A DNA stretch of 52,570 bases from Rhodospirillales bacterium. GTDB lineage: Bacteria; Pseudomonadota; Alphaproteobacteria; Rhodospirillales; CAMCUA01. The notes below the pieces were generated by a model. That model saw only the letters and a list, made by a program, of their open reading frames with translations, made no database searches and was not told the DNA's origin. The stretch's first letter is position 1, and each line of letters begins with the position of its first letter. The stretch is taken from NCBI GenBank assembly GCA_947470575.1, contig CANITX010000003.1:1-52570 (forward strand), given 5' to 3'. This document shows, one piece after another, positions 1 to 8,788 of the stretch. A program made the translations under genes and the position numbers.

Positions 1-201
1 GACGACACCGCAACCGAAGTGGCTGTCGTCGTTATAGACCCGTTGCGCCGGGTGGAAGCACGAAGCCGGATAACCGGCCCGTTCCGCCATGACGACCTCA
101 TGGCCCAGCCGCTTGAAGCCCGACAGCCATTGCATGGCCCACGACAGGTTGCCGCCCAACGGATAGCGGACCATGTAGGAAGAAAGGATGACACGGGCCA
201 T
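1..201 (-). CDS. Putative glycosyltransferase, N-terminal part (cut by window edge)
   Basis: The reverse strand reads from an ATG at 201 without a stop to the window edge, giving 67 residues that begin MARVILSSYMVRYPLGGNLS. An N-terminal beta-strand, a glycine-containing loop (PLGGN) and a following LGHEV segment resemble the donor-side start of GT-B glycosyltransferases. The next gene upstream (231-1511) starts in the same style (LGGVAWDY, then LGHDV). It lies 29 bases downstream of that gene, so it is probably the last visible member of the saccharide operon. The C-terminal catalytic part is outside the window, so the family call is tentative. Confidence 0.6.
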   Translation of the reverse strand, partial: MARVILSSYMVRYPLGGNLSWAMQWLSGFKRLGHEVVMAERAGYPASCFHPAQRVYNDDSHFGCGVV

Positions 202-230
202 CGAAGATACCGTCCCGTCCCTGGATAGTC

Positions 231-1511
231 TCAGGCAGCCCCTTGCTGCTGTGGGTGTTCCTGCGGCCTGACGGTGAGCGCATCGTCGATCAGCCGCGGC
301 AGTACGCGGTCGTGGGCGAAATAGTCGCGCGCCACGTCGCGCGCCGCGGCAACATGGCGGGGGCGGTCCGCCTCGATGGCGGACAACGCGGCAACCGCTT
401 CGTCAGGCGTGTGAAAAGAGAACAAGCCATTCCCGGTCGGGATAACGGCCGAAAATCCGGTATCCTGGACGACCACCGGTTTGCCGGCCGCCAGATAACA
501 GGCCGACCGGCAGCTGAACCAACCGGGCTCGCCGACCACATAGCCGTTCTTGGCAACGCTCCACTCGCCGCGCGAACCCTGGATATAGGACCGGTAGCTG
601 TCGATGTCGCCGCCGACGTCGAGCGCCTCCACCACCCGCCATCCGGCGAAGCGCAGCAAGTCGGCGACTTCCCATTCCGGATGGGCGGCGGCGTCCGCGC
701 GCAAGGATTCCGGCAGCGAGCCGCCTTCTTCTTCCCAGTCGAGATGGCGCGTCGGACCCAAGGCGACTTCCAGCTTCACCTCCGGCAGGCGCCGCGGCAG
801 GTCGAGGAAGCGCTTGAACTCGATATCCTTCTGCCCAAGGCTGAGATGGCCGCAACGCAGCGGCTTGTAGCTGGTCCAGCTCATCACCGTGGTATAGGCG
901 CCGCCGCCCTCGGCATCGCCGCTGGCCCAATCGTCGAGCAGGATCGGCTGGCGGGTCGGCAGCCAGGTCACGCCGGTCGGCGGCATTTTGGCGGAATGAC
1001 GTTCGCCGAAGCTGAAGTGGATGTCGTGGGCTTTGTGCCGGGCGACGAAGGCAGCCTCGCCGTTGGCGATCTTGGCCTGGGTGAAAACCGGATCGGAATC
1101 GATATAGACCAGTCGGCCGCGGCCCCGATACTGCTCCGGGTGTTCGATGGTGCCCGAGACGTTGAGGATCAGATCGGCGTTGGCGATCGCGTCGCGCCGC
1201 TTTGTGTCGGAAAGGCCGTGCCAACTGCCGTCGATGGGAAAGCGATAGGCCCAACGGTCGGCAAGGCCGAAGCGCGCCATGACCTTGGCAAGATGGGCCA
1301 GTGTCGGCTGCGGGTCGCGGGCCACATAGTCGTTACCGCTGGCCCCACCGTCGAAGTTATAGGGCCACTCGCCGGAATCTTCGATGTAGGTGACGTCGTG
1401 GCCCAGGCGCGCTAGGCCGGCCGGATACTGCACGTAGTCCCAGGCCACCCCACCCAAACGCGGGTGCTGGGCGATCAGCCCGGTGACGACGATGCGCAAA
1501 CGCTCGGCCAT
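231..1511 (-). CDS. GT-B-like glycosyltransferase of the saccharide operon
   Basis: This 426-residue cytosolic protein has no signal peptide or membrane segment. The N-terminus (RIVVTGLIAQHPRLGGVAWD, then LARLGHDVTYIED) looks like the Rossmann domain of a GT-B enzyme. The C-terminal third (CRSACYLAAGKPVVVQDTG, then a short helical tail) matches the donor-binding region of family-4-like transferases, where a glycine-rich loop follows an acidic helix. No standard E-x7-E motif is obvious, so it belongs to a divergent family. Its ATG overlaps the TGA of the ABC exporter gene (ATGA), which indicates translational coupling. The likely role is adding a sugar to the glycan that the operon makes and exports; donor and acceptor cannot be read from sequence. 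Confidence 0.65.
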   Translation of the reverse strand: MAERLRIVVTGLIAQHPRLGGVAWDYVQYPAGLARLGHDVTYIEDSGEWPYNFDGGASGNDYVARDPQPTLAHLAKVMARFGLADRWAYRFPIDGSWHGLSDTKRRDAIANADLILNVSGTIEHPEQYRGRGRLVYIDSDPVFTQAKIANGEAAFVARHKAHDIHFSFGERHSAKMPPTGVTWLPTRQPILLDDWASGDAEGGGAYTTVMSWTSYKPLRCGHLSLGQKDIEFKRFLDLPRRLPEVKLEVALGPTRHLDWEEEGGSLPESLRADAAAHPEWEVADLLRFAGWRVVEALDVGGDIDSYRSYIQGSRGEWSVAKNGYVVGEPGWFSCRSACYLAAGKPVVVQDTGFSAVIPTGNGLFSFHTPDEAVAALSAIEADRPRHVAAARDVARDYFAHDRVLPRLIDDALTVRPQEHPQQQGAA

Positions 1512-3307
1512 CAGCGTGCTCCGGCGATCAGGCTTTCCTCATGCGTCTCCGCCCGGACACCGCGCGGCGGCACCGTGCCGGAATTGACCAGGCGGCCGTG
1601 ATCCAGCTCCAACCACATATCGCAATCGCGCAGCGTGCTCAGCCGGTGGGCGATCATGAAGGTGGTGCGGCCTTCCATCAGCCGGTCCATGGCCGAAATG
1701 ATGATGCTTTCGGTTGCCGAGTCGACCGCGCTGGTCGGCTCGTCCAGCACCAGGATGGGGGCGTCCTTGAGGAAGGCGCGCGCGATGGAAATGCGTTGAC
1801 GTTCGCCACCGGATAAGCGCATGCCGCGTTCGCCGACGGTGGTGTCGTAACCCTGAGGCAGCGCCATGATGAAGTCATGCGCGTTCGCTGCCTTGGCGGC
1901 TGCTACGATATCGTCTTCTTTGGCATCGGGCCGGGCATAGGCGATGTTCTGGCGGATGCTGTCGGAAAACAACACCGCCTCCTGCAACACGATGCCGTAT
2001 TGGGCGCGCACGTCGGAGATGCGGTAATCGCGCAGGTCGTGCCCGTCCAGCGTGATGCGCCCGGTGGTCGGGTCGTAAAAGCGGAACAGCAGGCTGATCA
2101 ACGTCGATTTGCCGGCCCCCGTGTGTCCGAGAATGCCGACCTTGGCCGCCGCCGGCACCTTGACCGTGATGCCGTCGAGAATTTTCTGCTGACCGTCATA
2201 AGAGAATCCGACGTTCTCGAAAACGATGTCGCCGCGGGCCCGTTGCAGCGTCAAGGCATCGGACCGTTCCGCGACATCGGCCTTTTCGTCGAGCACGTCG
2301 AAGACGCGGGCCGCGCCGGCGATTGACTGCTGCACTTCAGTGATTTTCTTGCTGATGGTCTCCAGCGGACCGAAGAGTTGGGTGATGTAAGCCATCACCA
2401 GGAGCAGCGAACCGATGGTAATGGTATTGTTCTGCACCAGACCGACGCCGATGACCAGAACGGCGGCCGTGCCGAGAGCGATGGTCATGCCAACCAGCAG
2501 GTCGAAACCCGATTCGATGCTGGCGACGTCGAGATGACCGCGCACCACCTTGGACGATTGGTCGAAGAAGCGCTTGCCCTCGTGCTCCTCGCGGCCGAAA
2601 GCTTTGACCACGCGCAATGCCGACAGAGTTTCCTGCGCCACCTGCATGGCGTCGCTTTCCATCTCCTTGACTTCGAACCACCGCTTGCGCAGCAACCAGC
2701 GGCAGGTGCTGGTCAGCACGAACAGAACAGGTACTACCGCTCCGGCGACCAGGGCCAAATGCCAATCGATCATCGTCGTGACGATGATCACGCCGATCAC
2801 CGTCAGTCCGCTGGATACCAGGGCGATGAAGCCGTTGGCGACCAGGTATTGAATTCCCATGGCATCCCACTGCAGGCGATAGACGGAATCCGACGTGCCG
2901 CGGGTGTCGTGGTAAATTAGGGACAGGTGCTGCAGGTGGCGGAACAACTTCGATCGCACACTCAGCACCAGCCGCTCGCCGGTATAGGCTTGCAGCAGCC
3001 AATCGGCCATGGAACGCAGGTGGTTCAGCAGGCTGACCAGGATCAGCACCGCGATGGCAACGGCGGTTTGCCAGTAATCGGAATGCCACATCCAATCCGG
3101 GATGACCGCAACGATGAAACCCGGCAGGGGCTGGGAACCCAGCACCGTGTCGACAATGATCTTGATCGGCAGCGGGATCAGCAGGCTGATCGGTATCGCC
3201 AAAAGTTGCAGGACGATGATGCCAAGCACCGCGTAACGGAACGGTGCCGCTTCGGCAGCCAGCCGCCGGTAGATATTACGGTCCGACATGGGCGTCTTGG
3301 CCGTCAC
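1511..3307 (-). CDS. ABC exporter, fused permease and ATPase
   Basis: This 598-residue half-transporter has an N-terminal six-helix membrane domain (about 20-320) and a C-terminal nucleotide-binding domain. The latter carries Walker A GHTGAGKST, signature LSGGERQR, Walker B ILVLDEPTSAVD and the switch histidine in MIAHRLSTL. It should work as a homodimer in the inner membrane, like exporters of lipids, glycans or cyclic glucans (MsbA/NdvA type). The frame is open further upstream, but I chose the GTG at 3307: GGGAGG lies just before it, and it overlaps the TGA of the preceding gene (GTGA). The ATG at 3289 is a less likely alternative. Its place between glycosyltransferase genes suggests it flips or exports their product. 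Confidence 0.88.
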   Translation of the reverse strand: MTAKTPMSDRNIYRRLAAEAAPFRYAVLGIIVLQLLAIPISLLIPLPIKIIVDTVLGSQPLPGFIVAVIPDWMWHSDYWQTAVAIAVLILVSLLNHLRSMADWLLQAYTGERLVLSVRSKLFRHLQHLSLIYHDTRGTSDSVYRLQWDAMGIQYLVANGFIALVSSGLTVIGVIIVTTMIDWHLALVAGAVVPVLFVLTSTCRWLLRKRWFEVKEMESDAMQVAQETLSALRVVKAFGREEHEGKRFFDQSSKVVRGHLDVASIESGFDLLVGMTIALGTAAVLVIGVGLVQNNTITIGSLLLVMAYITQLFGPLETISKKITEVQQSIAGAARVFDVLDEKADVAERSDALTLQRARGDIVFENVGFSYDGQQKILDGITVKVPAAAKVGILGHTGAGKSTLISLLFRFYDPTTGRITLDGHDLRDYRISDVRAQYGIVLQEAVLFSDSIRQNIAYARPDAKEDDIVAAAKAANAHDFIMALPQGYDTTVGERGMRLSGGERQRISIARAFLKDAPILVLDEPTSAVDSATESIIISAMDRLMEGRTTFMIAHRLSTLRDCDMWLELDHGRLVNSGTVPPRGVRAETHEESLIAGAR

Positions 3308-5883
3308 GACACCTCCCGAGTCCAGCGATCCGTCATCGATATGGCGACACGCTCGACATGATACAACGCTGCTCCGGCCTGGCGAATTGCCAAGATCGCC
3401 GGCACCAGGGCGAGCAGGGCAAGACCGACAGTGGCGACCCAACTGCCGTTCATTGCGGCGCCGGCAGCGCCCAACAATGGCAGACCGATACCGATCAGCA
3501 ACGGCAACGGCCAGCGTGGTACAACGCCTATGCGGATGTATTGGTTGCCGGCGCCGTGATCTTCGACCGACATCAGGGCACGGGCCGACCCAAGCGCGCC
3601 GCCGTGCACTTCGAAGTCCCAGCGGTCATAAGGGCCGCCGAAGGTCAGCGCGCAGCCGCTTCGTGCCAATGCGTCGATGACGGCTGCCAGGCGCGATTCG
3701 GGAGTTGCCCAAAGCGCCGTCCAGACGGCCAGTTGCCGCGGTAGGGGGAAGGGATGTCCGTCGGCACTGGCCGAGCGCCAGGGGGTCAGGCCGTGTTGCA
3801 ACCGGCCCCACAGTCGGGCCAACGGCTGCATGATGTGTAGGCCCGAGGTTATCGCCCATTGGCGAACGCGCTCATTGGTCGGGCGATTGCCGCGCATGAA
3901 CGAACCGCGACAGGCGCTGATACCGGCCTGGGCGAGAACGGGGACCAAGGCGAGCAGGGCGACCGGCAGCGCATAACCGAGCGGTGCCCACGAAAAGCCG
4001 AGCAGAGCCACAAACAACAGCGTTCCCAGCAGCAGGAACCATTCCGGCATTAGCGGATAGTAGGCTGCTGTCGGCGGTGCGCCCTGGTACAGCGATTGGA
4101 ATGGCGCCGCGCCCCATTGTCCATGGTAGACCCGCTGCGGCTGGAACAGCGGCAGCGTGAGGCCGCTGCCGTAGATGCGGCCGTGCCAGTAAAGATGACC
4201 CAGCCGGTTGTAGCGGGCTGGCCATTTTTCGGCGAGCAGCGCCTCGGCCTTGCCGTAGCCCTTCTGCTGGCGCCAATACATCTCCACCGAATTGCGCCGG
4301 TGGTGCCAGACCAGCGCCGACGGGCTGAAACCGATGGTGCCGCCGTTCTCCTGCAGGCGCCAGCAGATGTCGACATCGTCGCCGGCGGCCCGGTAGCGCG
4401 CGTCGAAACCGTCGATGGCGGCAAGCGCGGCGCGGCGGAAGGCCATGTTGCAGCCGGGAATGTGTTCGGCCAACTCGTCGGTGATCAGCACCTGCATCGG
4501 GCCGCCCGGCGCGTTGGCGACGCACTCGGCGATGGGCCCATCGTCGGGCGGCGGCAGGTTGGGTCCGCCGATGCCGACGTGCTTGGTGCGAATGAAGGCG
4601 GCGGCCAGATAGGTCAGCCAGTCCGGGTCCGGATAGGCGTCGTCGTCGATATAGGCGACGATCTCGCCGGTGGCTTCCTGCCAGCCGGTATTGCGCGCCG
4701 CCGACAGGCCGCGGTTCTCGCTGGAAAACAAGCGGACGTCGTATTCCCCGGCAATGTCGGGCGTCGCATCCTTGGAACCGTCGTTGACGACGATCACCTC
4801 GTAATCCGGGTAATGGAGCCGCTCCAGCCCCTCCAGCGTATCGCGGATGGTACGCGCGCCGTTGTAGCTGCAAACGACCACCGAGATGCGCGGCCAGCTA
4901 TCGTCCGGTGCATAAGGCACATCGGCAAAGGCGCGCCCGACGGCGGCCAGTGCCGGCTTCGGGGTGCGGTCGATATGGGTGATGCCGAAGGCCCAGTCGT
5001 CGACCTGCTGCTTGGCCCGCCACCATTCGTCGGTCCACGAGAAGATGACGACCCCGGCGGCGCCGCCGGCAAAAACCGCGCGGATCTGCCAGTCGAGCAC
5101 GTGGGCCTGCTTTTCCTCGCCGTTGCGCATGGCGTCCAGGCCGGCCTCGGTCAGCAGCAGCGGCCGGTCGCCGGCCAGCGTCTGCAGGCGTTGCAGATAG
5201 GCGTCCAGCTTTTCCGGCGACTCCAGATAGACGTTGAAGCACAGCAGGTCGAGGAACGGTAGGTCCAGATATTCGGTCGTCGGGTAGTTGACATAGGTTA
5301 CCAGGCCCAGCGGGTCTTCGGCGCGGATCGCATCGGCAATGCGTTTCAGGTAGCGTTCGATCCGCCGCCGGCCCAGCCAGCGCGCCGTCGGCGCCGGGAT
5401 TTCGTTGCCGATGCCATAGCACAGCAGCGCCGGATGGCCGGCGACGCGGCGCACCTTGGCCCGCACTTCGGCGATGACGTCGGGGCCTTTTTTGCTGTCG
5501 ATCAGATAGCCGACGTATTGCTCCGCCGACAGGCCGACCATGACCCACAGATCGTGGCGTTCGGCGATGTCGAGCAGTGCACGCGGCGGCATGGTGTGCG
5601 GAATGCGCACGGTATTGATACCGGCTGCCGCCATCTGGGCGAAGTCGCGCTCGATCTGCTCCAGGTCGGGGTATTCGTTGCCCTGCTCGTCGGGCTTGAA
5701 GGCGCCGTAGGTAATGCCCTTTACCCACAGCTTGCGCCCACGCGCGAACAGGAATTTGCCGAGCGCCACGGGGCGCGTGCCGAAATCTCCCTCGCCGTGA
5801 CCCGCCAGCAGATGCCGCTTACCGGGTCCGGCGGCCCCGCCTTCGGCTGCTTGGACGAGGCGGGCAGATGTGGACGCGGTCAT
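3304..5883 (-). CDS. Glycoside hydrolase (TIM barrel) fused to GT2 glycosyltransferase and membrane region
   Basis: This 859-residue protein has at least three parts. Residues about 40-330 resemble a GH2/GH5-like TIM barrel: KGITYGAF near the start, GNEIPAP supplying the probable acid/base Glu, and LLTEAGLDA supplying the probable nucleophile. Residues about 335-600 are a GT2 domain: ISVVVCSYNGARTIRDTLEG, a VNDGSKD loop, the metal-binding YIDDDAYPDPDW, GGPN, and a C-terminal W-x-QQKGYGKA in place of QxxRW. Hydrophobic segments near 650-690 and 800-830 are probable membrane anchors. Its ATG overlaps the galE stop and its TGA overlaps the exporter GTG. Hydrolase and polymerase in one chain suggest product trimming, transglycosylation or cyclisation, which is inference. 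Confidence 0.82.
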   Translation of the reverse strand: MTASTSARLVQAAEGGAAGPGKRHLLAGHGEGDFGTRPVALGKFLFARGRKLWVKGITYGAFKPDEQGNEYPDLEQIERDFAQMAAAGINTVRIPHTMPPRALLDIAERHDLWVMVGLSAEQYVGYLIDSKKGPDVIAEVRAKVRRVAGHPALLCYGIGNEIPAPTARWLGRRRIERYLKRIADAIRAEDPLGLVTYVNYPTTEYLDLPFLDLLCFNVYLESPEKLDAYLQRLQTLAGDRPLLLTEAGLDAMRNGEEKQAHVLDWQIRAVFAGGAAGVVIFSWTDEWWRAKQQVDDWAFGITHIDRTPKPALAAVGRAFADVPYAPDDSWPRISVVVCSYNGARTIRDTLEGLERLHYPDYEVIVVNDGSKDATPDIAGEYDVRLFSSENRGLSAARNTGWQEATGEIVAYIDDDAYPDPDWLTYLAAAFIRTKHVGIGGPNLPPPDDGPIAECVANAPGGPMQVLITDELAEHIPGCNMAFRRAALAAIDGFDARYRAAGDDVDICWRLQENGGTIGFSPSALVWHHRRNSVEMYWRQQKGYGKAEALLAEKWPARYNRLGHLYWHGRIYGSGLTLPLFQPQRVYHGQWGAAPFQSLYQGAPPTAAYYPLMPEWFLLLGTLLFVALLGFSWAPLGYALPVALLALVPVLAQAGISACRGSFMRGNRPTNERVRQWAITSGLHIMQPLARLWGRLQHGLTPWRSASADGHPFPLPRQLAVWTALWATPESRLAAVIDALARSGCALTFGGPYDRWDFEVHGGALGSARALMSVEDHGAGNQYIRIGVVPRWPLPLLIGIGLPLLGAAGAAMNGSWVATVGLALLALVPAILAIRQAGAALYHVERVAISMTDRWTREVS

Positions 5884-6923
5884 GACCCGTGGCGTCGCCG
5901 CAACGCCGTTTCAACCGATGCCGTTTGTGGAAATACGATGGGAACGGCAGCGCGTGCCGTGGCCCAACGCCAAGCCGTGGCGACGATGTTATCCAGGCTC
6001 GAATGTGTGGGCTTCCAGCCGAGGATGCGACGAGCCATCGCCGCATCGGCGACCAAAAACGGCGGGTCGCCGGGGCGGCGCGGCTGCAGGATCGCCTTGA
6101 TCGGATGGCCGGCGGCGCGCTCTACGGCCTGGATCACGGCCCGTACCGAATGGCCGGTACCCGTGCCTAGGTTGATCGCCGCGCTCTCGCCGCCGCCGCC
6201 CAGATAGTCGAGCGCCCGGATATGGGCGTCGGCCAAGTCGGCGACATGAATATAGTCGCGCACAGCCGTGCCATCGGGCGTCGGATAGTCGGTGCCGAAA
6301 ATCTGCAGCACCGTCTGTTTGCCCAATGCCGTGCGGATGACGGACGGAATCAGATGCGGCTCCGGGTCGTGGTCCTCGCCAAGTTCGCCTTCCGCGTCGG
6401 CGCCGGCGGCATTGAAGTAACGCAATGCCATCCAGTCCAGTCCATGGCAGGTACGATACCAGCCCAACAACTTTTCCATCATCAGCTTCGATTCGCCATA
6501 GGGGCTCATCGGCCGGGTCGGCGTCGTCTCGTCGATCGGTGTACGCTCGGGGATGCCATAGGTGGCGCAGGTCGAGGATACGACGATCCGCGTGACGCCG
6601 ACCTTGTGCATGGCTTCGAGCAAGCTCTGCGTGCCGCCGACGTTGTTGGCGAAATAGCGGCCCGGCTCCTGCATCGATTCGCCGACGTAGGCGAACGCGG
6701 CGAAATGCACGACCGCCGTTACCCGATGCTTGCGCATCACCGCTTCCAAGCGGGTCTGATCGTTGATGTCGCCGATCTCCAGCGGTCCCCAACGCACGGC
6801 CCATTCATGGCCGCGCGACAGGTTGTCGTAGACGACCGGCAGGAAACCGGCCCCGGCCAGGGCCTTGCAAGCGTGGCTGCCGACATAGCCGGCGCCGCCG
6901 GTAACGAGGATGGGGGTGGGCAT
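5880..6923 (-). CDS. galE: UDP-glucose 4-epimerase
   Basis: This 347-residue short-chain dehydrogenase/reductase has the NAD-binding GGAGYVG (9-15), the catalytic SST (116-118) and the YGESK pair (Tyr142, Lys146). It also has the GalE-type ALRYFNAAGAD and the downstream RDYIHVADLADAH. It interconverts UDP-glucose and UDP-galactose (or the N-acetyl forms) in the cytosol. It starts 4 bases after the UDP-xylose synthase gene and its TGA overlaps the ATG of the hydrolase/GT2 fusion. In this operon it most likely supplies UDP-galactose for the saccharide rather than serving galactose catabolism. Length is normal for the family. Confidence 0.93.
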   Translation of the reverse strand: MPTPILVTGGAGYVGSHACKALAGAGFLPVVYDNLSRGHEWAVRWGPLEIGDINDQTRLEAVMRKHRVTAVVHFAAFAYVGESMQEPGRYFANNVGGTQSLLEAMHKVGVTRIVVSSTCATYGIPERTPIDETTPTRPMSPYGESKLMMEKLLGWYRTCHGLDWMALRYFNAAGADAEGELGEDHDPEPHLIPSVIRTALGKQTVLQIFGTDYPTPDGTAVRDYIHVADLADAHIRALDYLGGGGESAAINLGTGTGHSVRAVIQAVERAAGHPIKAILQPRRPGDPPFLVADAAMARRILGWKPTHSSLDNIVATAWRWATARAAVPIVFPQTASVETALRRRHGS

Positions 6924-6927
6924 GGCT

Positions 6928-7956
6928 TTAAGCGATCCCCGCCCGTTTGACGTCGCGCGGTTCCTTGTCGAGCGGGATGGCGCGCAGATAACCGGTGCGC
7001 GGCCCCGTGCCCAGCAAGGTACGGAAGTACTCGATGGTGCGGATCAGCCCCTCGCGCAGCGGAACATTCGGGCTCCACTGCAGCTTCTCTTCGGCCAAGG
7101 CGATGTTAGGCTTGCGCTGCTGCGGGTCGTCGGGCAGCTGCGGGCGGCGCACGATCTCCGACGACGAACCGGTCAGCACGACCACCATGTTGGCCAGTTC
7201 GGCGATGGTGAATTCGCCGGGATTGCCAAGGTTGATCGGGCCGGTGACGTCTTCCGGCGTGTTCATCAGGCGAATCAGGCCTTCGACCAAGTCGTCGACG
7301 AAGCAGAACGACCGGGTCTGGCGGCCGTCGCCGTACATGGTGATCGGTTCGCCCTTCAGCGCTTGGACGATGAAGTTGGAAATCACTCGGCCATCCTGCG
7401 GATGCATGCGTGGGCCGTAGGTATTGAAGATGCGCGCCACCTTGATCTGAACCTTGTGCTGGCGCCAGTAGTCGAAATAAAGCGTCTCGGCCGCCCGCTT
7501 GCCTTCGTCGTAACAGGCGCGGTAACCGATCGGGTTGACGTGGCCCCAATAGGTCTCCGGTTGCGGGTGAACCTTCGGGTCGCCATAAACTTCGCTGGTC
7601 GAAGCCTGCAGGATGCGGGCGCGTTGGCGTTTGGCCAGGCCCAGCATGTTGATCGCGCCCAGCACGCTGGTCTTCATCGTATGCACCGGATCGGATTGGT
7701 AGTGCACCGGCGAGGCAGGGCAGGCCAGGTTGTAGATCTGGTCGACCTGCACGAACAGCGGTTCGGTAACGTCGTGATGGATCAGTTCGAAACGCGGGTT
7801 GGACATAAGGTGCGCCACGTTGGACTTGGTGCCCGTGTGGAAGTTATCGACGCACAGCACATCATGGCCGCGGGCCAGCAGCTGCTCGCAAAGATGCGAA
7901 CCGACGAAGCCGGCGCCACCGGTGACCAAAACCCGAGAATATCCCAAGCCAAGCAT
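6928..7956 (-). CDS. UDP-glucuronate decarboxylase (UDP-xylose synthase)
   Basis: This 342-residue SDR enzyme starts [20 protein letters not shown]. The family signature is clear: [33 protein letters not shown] with Tyr149 and Lys153, [10 protein letters not shown] and [14 protein letters not shown]. It oxidises and decarboxylates UDP-glucuronate to UDP-xylose using bound NAD. The frame is open to 8067, but the ATG at 7956 gives the usual bacterial length and begins at the Rossmann strand; the ribosome site there (GAAGG) is weak. It is the first gene of the saccharide operon. With galE it implies that xylose and galactose units enter the product. RmlB (dTDP-glucose dehydratase) is a relative but lacks the CYDEGKR signature. 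Confidence 0.9.
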   Translation of the reverse strand: MLGLGYSRVLVTGGAGFVGSHLCEQLLARGHDVLCVDNFHTGTKSNVAHLMSNPRFELIHHDVTEPLFVQVDQIYNLACPASPVHYQSDPVHTMKTSVLGAINMLGLAKRQRARILQASTSEVYGDPKVHPQPETYWGHVNPIGYRACYDEGKRAAETLYFDYWRQHKVQIKVARIFNTYGPRMHPQDGRVISNFIVQALKGEPITMYGDGRQTRSFCFVDDLVEGLIRLMNTPEDVTGPINLGNPGEFTIAELANMVVVLTGSSSEIVRRPQLPDDPQQRKPNIALAEEKLQWSPNVPLREGLIRTIEYFRTLLGTGPRTGYLRAIPLDKEPRDVKRAGIA

Positions 7957-8184
7957 CTTCGTACTTGCCTTCGTTCTGTGGAGCGTCTGGCGTCTGGCCG
8001 CATGTTTCCTGGGGCCTGCAATCGCGCTGCAGGGCCCTCGGTCATCGCAGACCGCTCGAATTGTCATGTGTTGAAGAGCATCACGCTGTTACCGGCCCCG
8101 GTGTGGAACCGGCCTGCCCATTCGCGTTATGGGCGAATTCTCCTTCGGTGTCCTATCGCGAGGCCTGTCCGGCCTCTTCCCCCT

Positions 8185-8201
8185 GATCGGTTGAACCGAT
8201 C
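8185..8201. repeat. Perfect inverted repeat GATCGGTT-N1-AACCGATC
   Basis: Two 8-base arms around one central base lie about 230 bases upstream of the UDP-xylose synthase start. The symmetry and tiny spacer fit a dimeric repressor site better than an RNA hairpin, which would need a loop. No regulator gene is adjacent, so the partner is unknown. Confidence 0.55.
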
Positions 8202-8293
8202 ACCCACTTACCTCTTTAGAAACCGTAGATGCCCCCTTGTTCGCGCTTGAGTAGTATGCCGCATACGAAGGGGCGTTCCGCTACCAAACGCAA

Positions 8294-8313
8294 AATTCGA
8301 TAACAGTCGAATT
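8294..8313. repeat. Inverted repeat AATTCGA-N6-TCGAATT
   Basis: Perfect 7-base arms with a 6-base centre form a 20-bp dyad in the less GC-rich part of the saccharide operon upstream region. The size and spacing are typical of helix-turn-helix dimer operators. It differs from the dyad at 8185, so two regulators, or one operator and one hairpin, are possible. Confidence 0.5.
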
Positions 8314-8433
8314 CCTTAGTTTGATGATCGCATTTTTGTCCCTGGAACCTGAACGCTCCCTGAACGGTTGTTTAGACCTCGTTAACCTGTTTATCCAGGC
8401 GGCTGCCATGGATGAAAAGGCGGAATTCAGCCG

Positions 8434-8775
8434 TTAGGGCCGCTCCAGCCAGACTTCGACGCCGGCCGTGGCGATGACGGCGATGTCGTCGCCCCCGTCG
8501 TCGGGCACGTCGAGTCCGCCCTTGACCGCTTTGACGGTGATGTTGCCGAAAGGCAGCACCGCTTGCACGGCCGCGGTGTCGATGCGCTCGGGCCGCTGTA
8601 CGCCGATAGTGACGTCGATGCGCAGGGTCTTCTTATCGATGCCCAATGTGCGGATCAGGGTCAGCGAACTGTGGTGCAGGGCGTCCTCGACGGCGCGGAT
8701 GGCGGCCTTGGTGTAATTGCCGCCGTGCAGATCGTTGCCGGTGCCCATTTCCAGGATGACGCGCTTGGCTACCAT
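8434..8775 (-). CDS. Lin0512 family protein, copy with intact motif
   Basis: This 113-residue protein of unknown function belongs to the Lin0512 family. It carries the family's conserved GxGxDxHG motif near the N-terminus as GTGNDLHG, followed by NYTKAAIRAV. The chain has the same layout as its upstream neighbour: a central IDVTIGVQRPERID and a hydrophobic C-terminus. I chose the ATG at 8775, in line with the paralogue; an in-frame GTG lies four codons upstream. It follows the paralogue by 13 bases, so the two are co-transcribed and may form a mixed oligomer (inference). No membrane segment or signal peptide is visible. Confidence 0.8.
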   Translation of the reverse strand: MVAKRVILEMGTGNDLHGGNYTKAAIRAVEDALHHSSLTLIRTLGIDKKTLRIDVTIGVQRPERIDTAAVQAVLPFGNITVKAVKGGLDVPDDGGDDIAVIATAGVEVWLERP

Positions 8776-8788
8776 GACTGTCTTCACC

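Larger units (their letters stand above)
7957..8433. promoter_or_regulatory. Non-coding region upstream of the saccharide operon
   Basis: These 477 bases lie between the Lin0512 pair's 3' end and the UDP-xylose synthase start, both on the minus strand, so they must carry the saccharide operon promoter and a long 5' leader. Part of it (about 8200-8400) is less GC-rich than the coding DNA. I see two inverted repeats, listed separately, and a short AGGCC/GGCCT hairpin at 8161-8175. I could not place a convincing -35/-10 pair and found no credible gene. Confidence 0.5.

Noticed and set aside
4096-5262. A long plus-strand frame inside the hydrolase/GT2 fusion gene
   Set aside because: The minus-strand product carries both domains in full; the plus frame has no motif or ribosome site.
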